DNA of 29,480 bases from a virus, in IMG/VR virus record IMGVR_UViG_3300009169_000072, positions 1 to 29,480 of that record; one strand, written 5' to 3'. The notes below the pieces were generated by a model, which saw nothing but the letters and a program-made list of their open reading frames with translations, ran no database searches and was not told the DNA's origin. Below are positions 15,348 to 22,790 of the stretch, one piece after another (position 1 is the stretch's first letter; each line of letters opens with the position of its first letter). A program made the translations under genes and the position numbers.

Positions 15348-18300
15348 TGCCGGGCAGGGTCGGCTACGGCGGGTCAGTTGACGACGAGCCCACTTGGCCC
15401 GGATTCCCGGGCGGAGGGGGCGGAGGGGGTGGCACCGTTGACCCCAACGGACTCATCCGTCGCCCGAGTGGTCGGATAGGTTATGAGGGGCGCATCGACG
15501 ACTTCCCTAACCCCGGCCCGACGCCGAGCCCCGGAGGCAGCTACAGCGAGCGGGTCTACAGTGCGCCGAGTACGGCGTTGGATGCCGTCATCCCGATGGT
15601 CTACGGATCGCAGCGGGTCCCCGGCTTCTGCGCCGCCTGGAACACCTCCTCGTCCTACCTCGACATGGCGTTCATCTTCTGCTTCGGCGAGCAGAACTCC
15701 CTGACCACGCTCCGCATCAACGACGAGGCGGTCTCTGGACTCTCGTGGGTCACGAGCTACAACACCTTCCTCGGCACCGGCAGCGGAACGCAGCCAAGCT
15801 ACATGACCTTCATGAGTGCTGGCGACTGGACGACCCTGATGCAGTTCGCCTGCCTGACGATGCGGGTCGCCATCAAGAATGCCAACTGCCCGGGCTCGTT
15901 CCAGGTCACGGCGATCCCGACCGGGCGCAAGTTCGCGAGCTTCCGGAGCCCCTACACGGTCTCCAATCACACCAACCTCGCCGAGATCGGCTACGACATC
16001 CTGACGGCGAGCGCATGGAAGGGGCTCACCACCCCAGCGGGGACCGAGGCTGGAGGGACCTGGGAGCGCTTTGCCGACCACTGCGACGAGGTGATGGGGG
16101 ACGCCTCGAAGAGGTACACCTTCAACGGGGTGATCTCAGAGCGGGACCCGGACGCGGCGCTCCGTGACGTGCTGTCAACTGGTTTCGCGGCCCCGTACTT
16201 CTCCTCGGACGGGAAGTACCAGATCTGGTCCGAGGCGCCACCTCCGGCGATCACCGGCACATGGTCGGCTGCGGGGACCACCGTCACCGAGGACGCCAGC
16301 TCCGGGGCGGCGCTCACCGACCTTGCCGCCGGGGACATCGTGTACGTGGGGACGACCCCGTGCATCGTGTCCTCGGTGACGAACGATGACACCTTCGTCG
16401 TCGATCGCTCGGTGACGCAGACCAGCAAAAAGGTCCGGAAGACCTCCGGGGTCTACCTCAAGCTCGACAACTGGGTGTCGCCGCCAGCCGGACGCGAAAT
16501 CGAGACAGGGACCATCCCGGACGAGGTGGTCGTCAGGTACACGCTCTCAAACTACTGGGGAGCGGTCACTTACCCAACCTCCCCGTCTCAAGACCGGCGG
16601 ACCGAGATCACGGTCGAGGGCTGCAACAATCACTCGATGGCGCGGCGGATCTCGGAGACGCAGACGAACTTGATGTCGCTCCAGCCCTTCTTCTACCAGG
16701 GGGTCGCGGACGCCACCGCCGCGGGGCTCGAACCCGGGGACGTCTTCTTCTTCGACGACGACGTGCTGACGTTCCAGCCCGCCAGGGTGGCCCCGCCGGT
16801 CAGCTTGCCGTCCGACGGGAACGTCGCCCTCTCCTTCCAGACCTACGACGTCTCCGCGGTCTCCGACTCGACGGCGACGAACCCGACCATCCCGACCCAA
16901 CCGACCGCCTACGTCTCCTCGAACCCGCCGCACTTCGACGCGATCAACAGTGTCACGGTCGGCGGGACCTCCTACAACCTCTTCCGCTGGGATGGCAGCG
17001 ACGCCACGGTCGGCGACGACCTCGTGGTGCAGGTCCTCGATGGCGTCAGCATCAGGCTCCCGAACGACGTTGCGCTGCTCGGTCTGAAGGCAGTGACCGG
17101 CACCGTGCAGATGCTGAAGGTGAACTCCAGCGACCAGCTCCAGCTCGGAGACGGGACCGTTGACATCTTTCTCAACTCCCCCAACTTCGTCCTCCCAGCC
17201 GGGGGCGCGATCCAGGGTTCCGGCTCGCCCGCTGTCGATGTCGTGTCGTGGAAATCGTCGATGGTCGCTCTCGGCAACAGTTCGACCACGACCTACATCC
17301 GCGGCAGCAGTTCAGCCGGGGTGACGGTCACTGCTCCATTCCTTGCCTTCGACACCGACACCTACGGCACCGGGTATTACGACTCTGCATACCGCGGGGT
17401 CATCGGCAGAACGTCGTCACTCACGACCACTGAGCTGCCGAATTCCTACGACGCCGCGATCTGGCGCAACACCTCCTCGAACGAGTTCGCGCTGCAGATC
17501 AACTACAGCGGCACGATCAAGACCATCGGCGCCGCCGCTGGTTCAGATAGCTCCGCGATCCACGATGACGTCGCCGGTGAAATCAACGCCATCACCAGCA
17601 AGGGGACGCCGGTCAGCGCCGATGTCCTTGTCATTGAGGACTCTGAAGCCACCTACGCGAAGAAGAAGATCACGCTCGGAACCCTTCCCACTACTGACGC
17701 CGCTGCCATCCACGACAACGTGGCAGCGGAAATCAGTGTTCTGACGAACGTGACGGCGGCGACCGGAGACCACGTACTGATCGAAGACCTCAGCGACTCG
17801 AACAACAAGAAGCGGGTGACGTGCGGCAGCATCGCCGCCCTCGTGACGACGGCGACCGACGCAGATGCCATCCACGACAATGCGAGCGGCGAGATCAACG
17901 CGATCGTCGGCAAGGGAACGCCGGTTGGCGCTGACATCCTCCTGATCGAAGACTCCGCCGCCTCTTATGCCAAGGCGAAAATCACGCTGAGCAGCGTGGT
18001 TGCGATGGGTAGCACTGACGCTGCCGCGATCCACGACAACGTTGCCGCAGAGATCAGTGCCATCACCGCGAAAACGACTCCGGTCGCTGCTGACCTGCTG
18101 CTCATCGAAGACTCGGCGGCGACCAACGCGAAGAAGCGTATGACGGTTGCCAACCTGATGAGCTACGGTGCGACGGATGCCGCCGCAATCCACGACAACG
18201 TAGCAGGCGAGATCGCGGCGTTGACCGGCGTTTCCGCGGCATCAAACGACCAGCTCTTGATTGAGGATGCGAGCGCAAGCAATGTGAAACGCAGCGTGTT

Positions 18301-18844
18301 AGTCAGCAGCATCCTCGACCTGGGTGCGACAGACGCAACCGCCATTCATGACAACGTAAGCAGCGAGATCTACGCTATCACCAACAAGGCCACCCCCGCT
18401 AAAAATGACGTCCTCGTCATCGAGGACTCCGCGGCCACCTACGCGAAGAAGAGAATCACTGTGGGCGCTTTGCCGTATCTGCTGTCGGATGGCGGCACCC
18501 TGAGCGGCTCGTTGATCGTTCAAGGCGACCTCACCCTCACGAACACCAAGAAGCTCTACATCGAAAACACCACCGGCACGGGGATCCAGTGCGTGACAGT
18601 GGACAGCTCGAATCTCCGAATCTTCGGCTGGACTACTGGTACTACTTGGGTCGAAGGCGCTACCTTGAAGATGTATGGAACAGGCTACTCCGGAACCGCT
18701 GGACCTCCGACCACGACCCAGTGGACCACGGCGGGGTCCTGGGGGATCCACGTTGACACCGACGCCGACGGTGACGCGGGTCTGGTCTATCTGGTCTACC
18801 GGCACGGGACATCCATCAGGTACAAGCTATTGGATAACACATAG
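15347..18844 (+). CDS. Tail tip / central fibre protein with six-fold C-terminal repeats
   Basis: An 1165-residue protein. The ATG at 15347 has GAGGGG six bases upstream and is preferred to the GTG at 15344. The N-terminus has two related modules (GRVGYGGSVDDEPTWPG and GRIGYEGRIDDFPNPG) around a Gly8 linker and DPNGLIRRPSGR. Residues about 60-480 resemble tail-tip attachment (gpJ-like) proteins: VIPMVYGSQRVPG, then RDPDAALRDVLSTGFAAPYFS and IPDEVVVRYTLSNYWG. A small beta module (TWSAAGTTVTEDASSG to about 375) is inserted. Residues 737-1045 are six repeats of 50-54 residues around AIHDNVAAEI and LLIEDSAATYAKKRIT. A variable C-terminal domain with GWTTGTTWVEGATLKMYG follows and is probably receptor-facing. 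It likely acts as hub plus fibre. Confidence 0.78.
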   Translation: MPGRVGYGGSVDDEPTWPGFPGGGGGGGGTVDPNGLIRRPSGRIGYEGRIDDFPNPGPTPSPGGSYSERVYSAPSTALDAVIPMVYGSQRVPGFCAAWNTSSSYLDMAFIFCFGEQNSLTTLRINDEAVSGLSWVTSYNTFLGTGSGTQPSYMTFMSAGDWTTLMQFACLTMRVAIKNANCPGSFQVTAIPTGRKFASFRSPYTVSNHTNLAEIGYDILTASAWKGLTTPAGTEAGGTWERFADHCDEVMGDASKRYTFNGVISERDPDAALRDVLSTGFAAPYFSSDGKYQIWSEAPPPAITGTWSAAGTTVTEDASSGAALTDLAAGDIVYVGTTPCIVSSVTNDDTFVVDRSVTQTSKKVRKTSGVYLKLDNWVSPPAGREIETGTIPDEVVVRYTLSNYWGAVTYPTSPSQDRRTEITVEGCNNHSMARRISETQTNLMSLQPFFYQGVADATAAGLEPGDVFFFDDDVLTFQPARVAPPVSLPSDGNVALSFQTYDVSAVSDSTATNPTIPTQPTAYVSSNPPHFDAINSVTVGGTSYNLFRWDGSDATVGDDLVVQVLDGVSIRLPNDVALLGLKAVTGTVQMLKVNSSDQLQLGDGTVDIFLNSPNFVLPAGGAIQGSGSPAVDVVSWKSSMVALGNSSTTTYIRGSSSAGVTVTAPFLAFDTDTYGTGYYDSAYRGVIGRTSSLTTTELPNSYDAAIWRNTSSNEFALQINYSGTIKTIGAAAGSDSSAIHDDVAGEINAITSKGTPVSADVLVIEDSEATYAKKKITLGTLPTTDAAAIHDNVAAEISVLTNVTAATGDHVLIEDLSDSNNKKRVTCGSIAALVTTATDADAIHDNASGEINAIVGKGTPVGADILLIEDSAASYAKAKITLSSVVAMGSTDAAAIHDNVAAEISAITAKTTPVAADLLLIEDSAATNAKKRMTVANLMSYGATDAAAIHDNVAGEIAALTGVSAASNDQLLIEDASASNVKRSVLVSSILDLGATDATAIHDNVSSEIYAITNKATPAKNDVLVIEDSAATYAKKRITVGALPYLLSDGGTLSGSLIVQGDLTLTNTKKLYIENTTGTGIQCVTVDSSNLRIFGWTTGTTWVEGATLKMYGTGYSGTAGPPTTTQWTTAGSWGIHVDTDADGDAGLVYLVYRHGTSIRYKLLDNT
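17555..18474 (+). repeat. Six tandem 50-54-residue fibre repeats
   Basis: Units start at the Ala codon of AIHDN-like motifs at 17555, 17705, 17867, 18026, 18185 and 18341, giving periods of 150, 162, 159, 159 and 156 bases. Each has AIHDNVxxEIxAIT, a TP-xAxD turn and LLIEDSAATxAKKRIT. The copies are divergent at DNA level, so they are old or under protein-level selection. Confidence 0.9.
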
Positions 18845-18852
18845 GAGCGACG

Positions 18853-19146
18853 ATGGCAGTAACAATCTCCCTGACTTTCGATGACACCTGGGCGGCGCGG
18901 CTGAACCAGATGGTCCAGGACGAAACCGAGTCGATGAAGGAGAACCCGGTCATCGTCGCCCTGCTGGCGGGAGCCGGGGTGCCGATGGAGTCGTTGACCC
19001 CGAAGCAGAAGGCGAAGCTGTGGATCATGTTCCTGATGCTCTGCAGGCTCGCACTCTTCGAGGGCAAGGTAGCTGCAGAGCAGGCGCGGCAGAACGTGAT
19101 AGACGACGTTGAGGAGAACTTCCCGCTCGAAATCGGCGAGCCGTAG
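18853..19146 (+). CDS. Small helical protein, first of a paralogous pair
   Basis: A 97-residue protein. The first strand-like segment VTISLTFDDTWAARL is followed by helices, with LTPKQKAKLWIMFLMLCRLALFEGKVAAEQ in the middle (in pieces) and NFPLEIGEP at the end. The next gene has the same frame of conserved motifs (FDDTWAARL, KQKAKL, FPxEIGEP), so the two are a tandem duplication. No family is recognised. The preceding stop is embedded in TAGGAG, giving a ribosome site eight bases before the ATG. Its position after the tail-tip gene suggests a tail or fibre accessory protein, such as a small structural protein or chaperone; this is inference. Confidence 0.7.
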   Translation: MAVTISLTFDDTWAARLNQMVQDETESMKENPVIVALLAGAGVPMESLTPKQKAKLWIMFLMLCRLALFEGKVAAEQARQNVIDDVEENFPLEIGEP

Positions 19147-19155
19147 GAGGCAGTC

Positions 19156-19455
19156 GTGCCAGTCACCCTCTCGATCGAGTTCGACGACACCTGGGCGGCG
19201 CGGCTGCGCCCGATGGTGGAGCATCGCGTCCGCGAGATGCGGCGCCACCCGCTGACTGTGATGCTCCTGGAGAACATGCCCGGGGTCGAGTCGGTGGACG
19301 ACCTGACCCTGAAGCAGAAAGCTAAGTTGCTGATTCGGTTCCACTTACTGAAGGACCTTGTGAGGTTCGAGGCTCAGGCGGCAGCTGAGGCGGCGAACCG
19401 TCAGACCTCGGACGAGATCGTGTCGAACTTCCCGATGGAGATCGGGGAGCCATAG
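19156..19455 (+). CDS. Small helical protein, second of a paralogous pair
   Basis: A 99-residue paralogue of the preceding gene. It shares FDDTWAARL near the N-terminus, LKQKAKL near residue 55 and a FPMEIGEP C-terminus. It starts at GTG 19156, six bases after a TAGGAGG in which the stop of the first copy is embedded. The middle is more basic than in the first copy (MVEHRVREMRRHPLTVMLL) and one residue longer in the loop before the KQKAKL helix. The pair may form a heterodimer. No known function. Confidence 0.7.
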   Translation: MPVTLSIEFDDTWAARLRPMVEHRVREMRRHPLTVMLLENMPGVESVDDLTLKQKAKLLIRFHLLKDLVRFEAQAAAEAANRQTSDEIVSNFPMEIGEP

Positions 19456-19463
19456 GAGGACAG

Positions 19464-19688
19464 ATGGAGACCGTGATCCGGGCGCCGTTCAACGTTCAGG
19501 AGCGTCGCGAGAACCTAGTTCGGCGGTTGACCGAGCTGAGGTCGCTGATCCCGCAGATGCAGGAGGAGAAAGCCAGAATCGAGGGGGCGATCCTGCTCCT
19601 CGATGAGCTGTCCGCTCCTCCGCGGGTCCCCGGAGGGGCAGTCGGGAATCTGGCTGAAAACCTCACCTCGGAAAGCGAGAAGGGATGA
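19464..19688 (+). CDS. Small coiled-coil protein
   Basis: A 74-residue protein. The ATG at 19464 is preceded by TAGGAGG, in which the stop of the previous gene is embedded. Residues 12-50 form a clear heptad-rich coiled coil (RRENLVRRLTELRSLIPQMQ, then EEKARIEGAILLLDEL), with a flexible Pro/Gly C-terminus. No family is recognised. It lies between the paralogous pair and the candidate holin, and could be a tail or lysis accessory peptide. Confidence 0.65.
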   Translation: METVIRAPFNVQERRENLVRRLTELRSLIPQMQEEKARIEGAILLLDELSAPPRVPGGAVGNLAENLTSESEKG

Positions 19689-19695
19689 AACGGGG

Positions 19696-20109
19696 ATGGA
19701 GTCACTCAACGACCTCGCAGAACTCGGGGCGGTCGGGATCGCCCTGCTGGTGGTCCTCATGCTGGTTGACTTCATCCGCCGCAAGCTGAACTGGGATTCG
19801 CCGCAGGCGCGGACGTGCCCGGTGATCGTCGAGTGCCCGAACAAGGTCGAGGGGCTCGACGCCACCCTGCGCGAGGTCTCGTCGCAGTCCGTGGCGCAGA
19901 CCCGGGTCATGACGGCGATGCTACAGCTCCTCGAACACAACAAGTCAGGCATCGACAGGCTGGTGGACCAGCACAAGCCGAACGTGGACGGGCGCGAGAC
20001 GTGGAAGATCCCGCAGCGCATGGAAACACTCCAGGAGGAGTCCCGCGACCTGCTCAGAGAGCTTCTCACGGAGGCGAGGAAGAACGGAGGTTCGCATGGC
20101 AAGATTTGA
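19696..20109 (+). CDS. Single-pass membrane protein, candidate holin or lysis accessory
   Basis: A 137-residue protein. The ATG at 19696 follows GGGG; the frame is open earlier inside the coiled-coil gene but has no ribosome site there. Residues 10-27 (LGAVGIALLVVLMLVDFI) are one clear transmembrane helix, followed by a positively charged RRK, so the long C-terminal part (coiled coil, ending TLQEESRDLLRELL) would be cytoplasmic if positive-inside holds. It directly precedes, and overlaps by 14 bases, the endolysin gene. That position fits a holin or a phage membrane protein regulating lysis. A two-helix candidate holin also exists at 27393, so the assignment is open. Confidence 0.6.
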   Translation: MESLNDLAELGAVGIALLVVLMLVDFIRRKLNWDSPQARTCPVIVECPNKVEGLDATLREVSSQSVAQTRVMTAMLQLLEHNKSGIDRLVDQHKPNVDGRETWKIPQRMETLQEESRDLLRELLTEARKNGGSHGKI

Positions 20110-20653
20110 GGAGTCGGTAGGGTACGTCCTCGCGAACGAGGGCATCTGGTCGAACCACCCGAGCGACCCCGGGGGCCCGACGTTTTGGGGCATCTCGCTC
20201 CGGTATCTGGAGCAGAGCGGGCTGGACATCGACAAGGATGGCGACATCGACGTGGACGACGTTCGCTCGCTCACCAGGACCGACGCGATCATCGTCTACG
20301 CCTCGGACTTCTGGAAACCGCTCTCGCTGGACTTCATGGCATCGCAGGCGGTGGCGACCAGGGTCTTGGACATGGCGGTCAACATGGGGAAGGTTCGCGC
20401 CGTCAGGATCCTCCAGGCGGCAGTGAACGCGCTCCTCGCTGATGGCGAGGAAGACGAAGAGGAAGCTCCAGAGGAGCTGGAGGTGGATGGCGTCCTGGGC
20501 CCGAAGACGCTCGCCGCGGTCGAGAAGCTCGACGACGTGAGCCTGATGCGGGTTCTGCGGCAGAAACACGCCGAATTCTACGAGAAGCTCGTGGAAAAAC
20601 GTCCGGAACTGGGTGTATTTTTGAATGGGTGGCTCAACCGAGCCCGGCGATAA
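20096..20653 (+). CDS. Endolysin, GH108-type N-acetylmuramidase with EF-hand-like loop
   Basis: A 185-residue protein. ANEGIWSNHPSDPGGPTFWG (13-32) is the N-terminal signature of glycoside hydrolase family 108 lysozymes, with Glu15 as the expected catalytic acid and DPGGPT as the conserved turn. ASDFWKPL and MASQAVATRVLDMAVNMG follow, and then a C-terminal helical peptidoglycan-binding part (DGVLGPKTLAAVEKL). Residues 44-55 (DIDKDGDIDVDD) fit the 12-residue EF-hand loop, with Asp at 1, 3, 5, 9 and 12, Gly at 6 and Ile at 8. An acidic run (DGEEDEEEAPEE) interrupts the middle. No signal peptide is evident, so export needs a holin. The gene starts within the end of the upstream membrane protein. 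Confidence 0.85.
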   Translation: MARFEESVGYVLANEGIWSNHPSDPGGPTFWGISLRYLEQSGLDIDKDGDIDVDDVRSLTRTDAIIVYASDFWKPLSLDFMASQAVATRVLDMAVNMGKVRAVRILQAAVNALLADGEEDEEEAPEELEVDGVLGPKTLAAVEKLDDVSLMRVLRQKHAEFYEKLVEKRPELGVFLNGWLNRARR

Positions 20654-20680
20654 CGACCGAACCGAGAAGGAGAGACTGAC

Positions 20681-21070
20681 ATGGCCGATTTCACGAATGC
20701 ACTCGAAGAGGCGATGCTCGACTGGGCGTTCACCACGGGTTCTCCGACCCGACCGACCGCGTGGTACGTGGGCCTCTACACGACCACCCCGACCGCCGAC
20801 GACGGCACGGGCGGCACCGAGTGTTCAAACACCGGGTACGCTCGGCAGAGCGTGAGCTGGACCCGCACCAGCCAGACCATGAACCCGAGCGCCACGGTCA
20901 CCTTCGGCCCCGCGACTGAGGCTTGGACCCAGGTGGTCGGATTCGGGATCTTTTCTGCGCTGACCAGCGGGACGCTCTACGCCTTCGAGGCACTGACTAC
21001 CGCGAGGACGCTTTCGAACGGCGACAGCGCGACCTTCGCCACGACCGACCTGTCGATCACGCTCGACTAA
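20681..21070 (+). CDS. Beta-rich virion protein, Gp80-like tail/fibre family
   Basis: A 129-residue protein. A helix at the start (DFTNALEEAMLDWAF) is followed by WYVGLYTTTPTADDGTGG, GYARQSVSWT and VGFGIFSALTSGTLYAFEAL. This pattern recurs in small virion proteins encoded beside fibre genes in many phages, often called Gp80-like or simply structural. GAAGGAGAG lies upstream of the ATG at 20681. It probably contributes to the fibre or baseplate region. Confidence 0.65.
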   Translation: MADFTNALEEAMLDWAFTTGSPTRPTAWYVGLYTTTPTADDGTGGTECSNTGYARQSVSWTRTSQTMNPSATVTFGPATEAWTQVVGFGIFSALTSGTLYAFEALTTARTLSNGDSATFATTDLSITLD

Positions 21071-21083
21071 CCGGGGGTAGGTC

Positions 21084-22790
21084 ATGGCGACCTACTATGT
21101 CGCAGAGGGCGGTACAGCCGCCAACAAGGACGCAGCCACTAGCGGAACTTACCCTGGTGGCTGTATGTCCATCTCTGTTCATAATGGCCAATCGTTCTCT
21201 GCAGGGGATACAATCATTCTTAAGGATGACGGAGGTCTTTTCCGGGGGACCAGGCTCAACCCGCCATCGAACGGCTCGAGCGGGAGTCCGATCACCTATC
21301 AGGCCAACAGTGGTGATACTCCAATTTTGATGGGGTCGATTGACGTTACGACTTCATCCTACTCGTGGACCGAGAGCGGGAGCCTCAGAAACGAGTATTA
21401 CCTTCGCACATCTGGCGGCGGGAACCCCGGCCTGACTCAACCCGAAGTCGATCTCGTGTTCATCGACGACGTGAGCTGTGGGGTCGCCGGGACGCTCGGT
21501 GCGCTCGCGGATCACGGATGGGGGTGGGGAGATAACGACACGCTTGGGTATTCGACTCTGTACGTCCGCGACATTTCGGGGAATCCCGACAGCACGAGCG
21601 TTGTCATCGAGGTCGCGCAGATTTCGACGATGTATCTCGCCACCAAGAGCTACGTCACCATCGACGGGTTGACCTTCAAGTACGCCGCGCAGACCAACGA
21701 CTACATCGGGGGGTTTCTCGCACAGGGCGGGGACCACATCATCGTCCAGAACTGCGAGGCGCACTGGTGCAACGGTAACGGCATCTGCATCAAGGGTGAC
21801 TACTCCACCATCGACGCCTGCACCGTGTCGTACTGCGGAGCGCACAACATCGCGGCGGGTGGGTACGTCGGGGACCATCTTCAGTATCCGACCATCAAGA
21901 ACTGCGTCTCTCACCACGCGAGGACCACAGGCTACTCTGGAGAGAATCCCTACGACGGTTACGGACTGAAGTTCCTGTTCGTTGACTACGGGTTGATGTA
22001 CGGGAACGAGGTCTACTCCTGCGAGATGCAGGGGATCAACCTCGACGGGTCGGCTGGAGATGCCGAGGGCACGACCTACTGCGAGGTGTACGAAAACAAG
22101 GTCTACGACAACGCCTTCCAGGGGATTCTCGTCGAGATCTACTCGACGAACAACAAGGTCTACCGGAACCTCGTCTACAACAACGGCAACGACAACGACG
22201 ACGCTCTCGGGCACTATCAAATCGGGCTCACGCACCGCTGCACGAACAACGAGATCTACTGCAACGTTGTTTACCGCACATCCGGGGCGTGGCCGCTAAT
22301 CGGCATCAACGAGTACACGTCGGGCGGTGGGTGCAGCGGGACGAAGCTCTACAACAACACGATGGACGGCGGCGGTGTCGCGAACTACTGCATTTATGTT
22401 GATGGCTACACATCGCCCGAGAATATGGTCATCAAGAACAACATCCTGTACGGCACGACCTCGACGCCGTGCTACATCCAGGGGACGAGCTTCACCGGGT
22501 TGACTTCGGACTACAACTGCTTCAGAAGGTCTGATTCCGGCACGTCGATCTTCAACCGCAACTACACGGGCTACACCGTGGCGACGCACTGCTCGACGTA
22601 CTCGCAGGACTGCCACTCGATCAATGACGACCCGGACTTCGTGAATGCGTCGAGCCACAATTACACGCTGCAGGGTGGCTCGCCGTGCATCAATGCCGGG
22701 ACCGATCTCGGCAGCAGCTATGACGATGCGTTGATGCCATCCTCGACGTGGCCGAGTGGTGTTGTAACGGGTGACCAGGACGACTACTGA
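21084..22790 (+). CDS. Right-handed parallel beta-helix fibre protein (pectate-lyase-like)
   Basis: A 568-residue protein. From about residue 150 it consists of beta-helix coils with N/V/Y ladders: YVTIDGLTFKYA, HIIVQNCEAHWCNGNGICIK, STIDACTVSYCGAHNIAA, NKVYRNLVYNNGN and NMVIKNNILYG. This is the pattern of pectate-lyase or tailspike beta-helices; such proteins usually bind or degrade surface polysaccharide. A pectate-lyase N-cap may be near 20-60 (DTIILKDDGGLFRG). Catalytic residues cannot be placed with confidence. It is unusually rich in Cys, Tyr and Asn, and its first 300 bases are visibly poorer in GC than the neighbours, hinting at acquisition. The stop shares a base with the next ATG at 22790. 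Confidence 0.78.
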   Translation: MATYYVAEGGTAANKDAATSGTYPGGCMSISVHNGQSFSAGDTIILKDDGGLFRGTRLNPPSNGSSGSPITYQANSGDTPILMGSIDVTTSSYSWTESGSLRNEYYLRTSGGGNPGLTQPEVDLVFIDDVSCGVAGTLGALADHGWGWGDNDTLGYSTLYVRDISGNPDSTSVVIEVAQISTMYLATKSYVTIDGLTFKYAAQTNDYIGGFLAQGGDHIIVQNCEAHWCNGNGICIKGDYSTIDACTVSYCGAHNIAAGGYVGDHLQYPTIKNCVSHHARTTGYSGENPYDGYGLKFLFVDYGLMYGNEVYSCEMQGINLDGSAGDAEGTTYCEVYENKVYDNAFQGILVEIYSTNNKVYRNLVYNNGNDNDDALGHYQIGLTHRCTNNEIYCNVVYRTSGAWPLIGINEYTSGGGCSGTKLYNNTMDGGGVANYCIYVDGYTSPENMVIKNNILYGTTSTPCYIQGTSFTGLTSDYNCFRRSDSGTSIFNRNYTGYTVATHCSTYSQDCHSINDDPDFVNASSHNYTLQGGSPCINAGTDLGSSYDDALMPSSTWPSGVVTGDQDDY

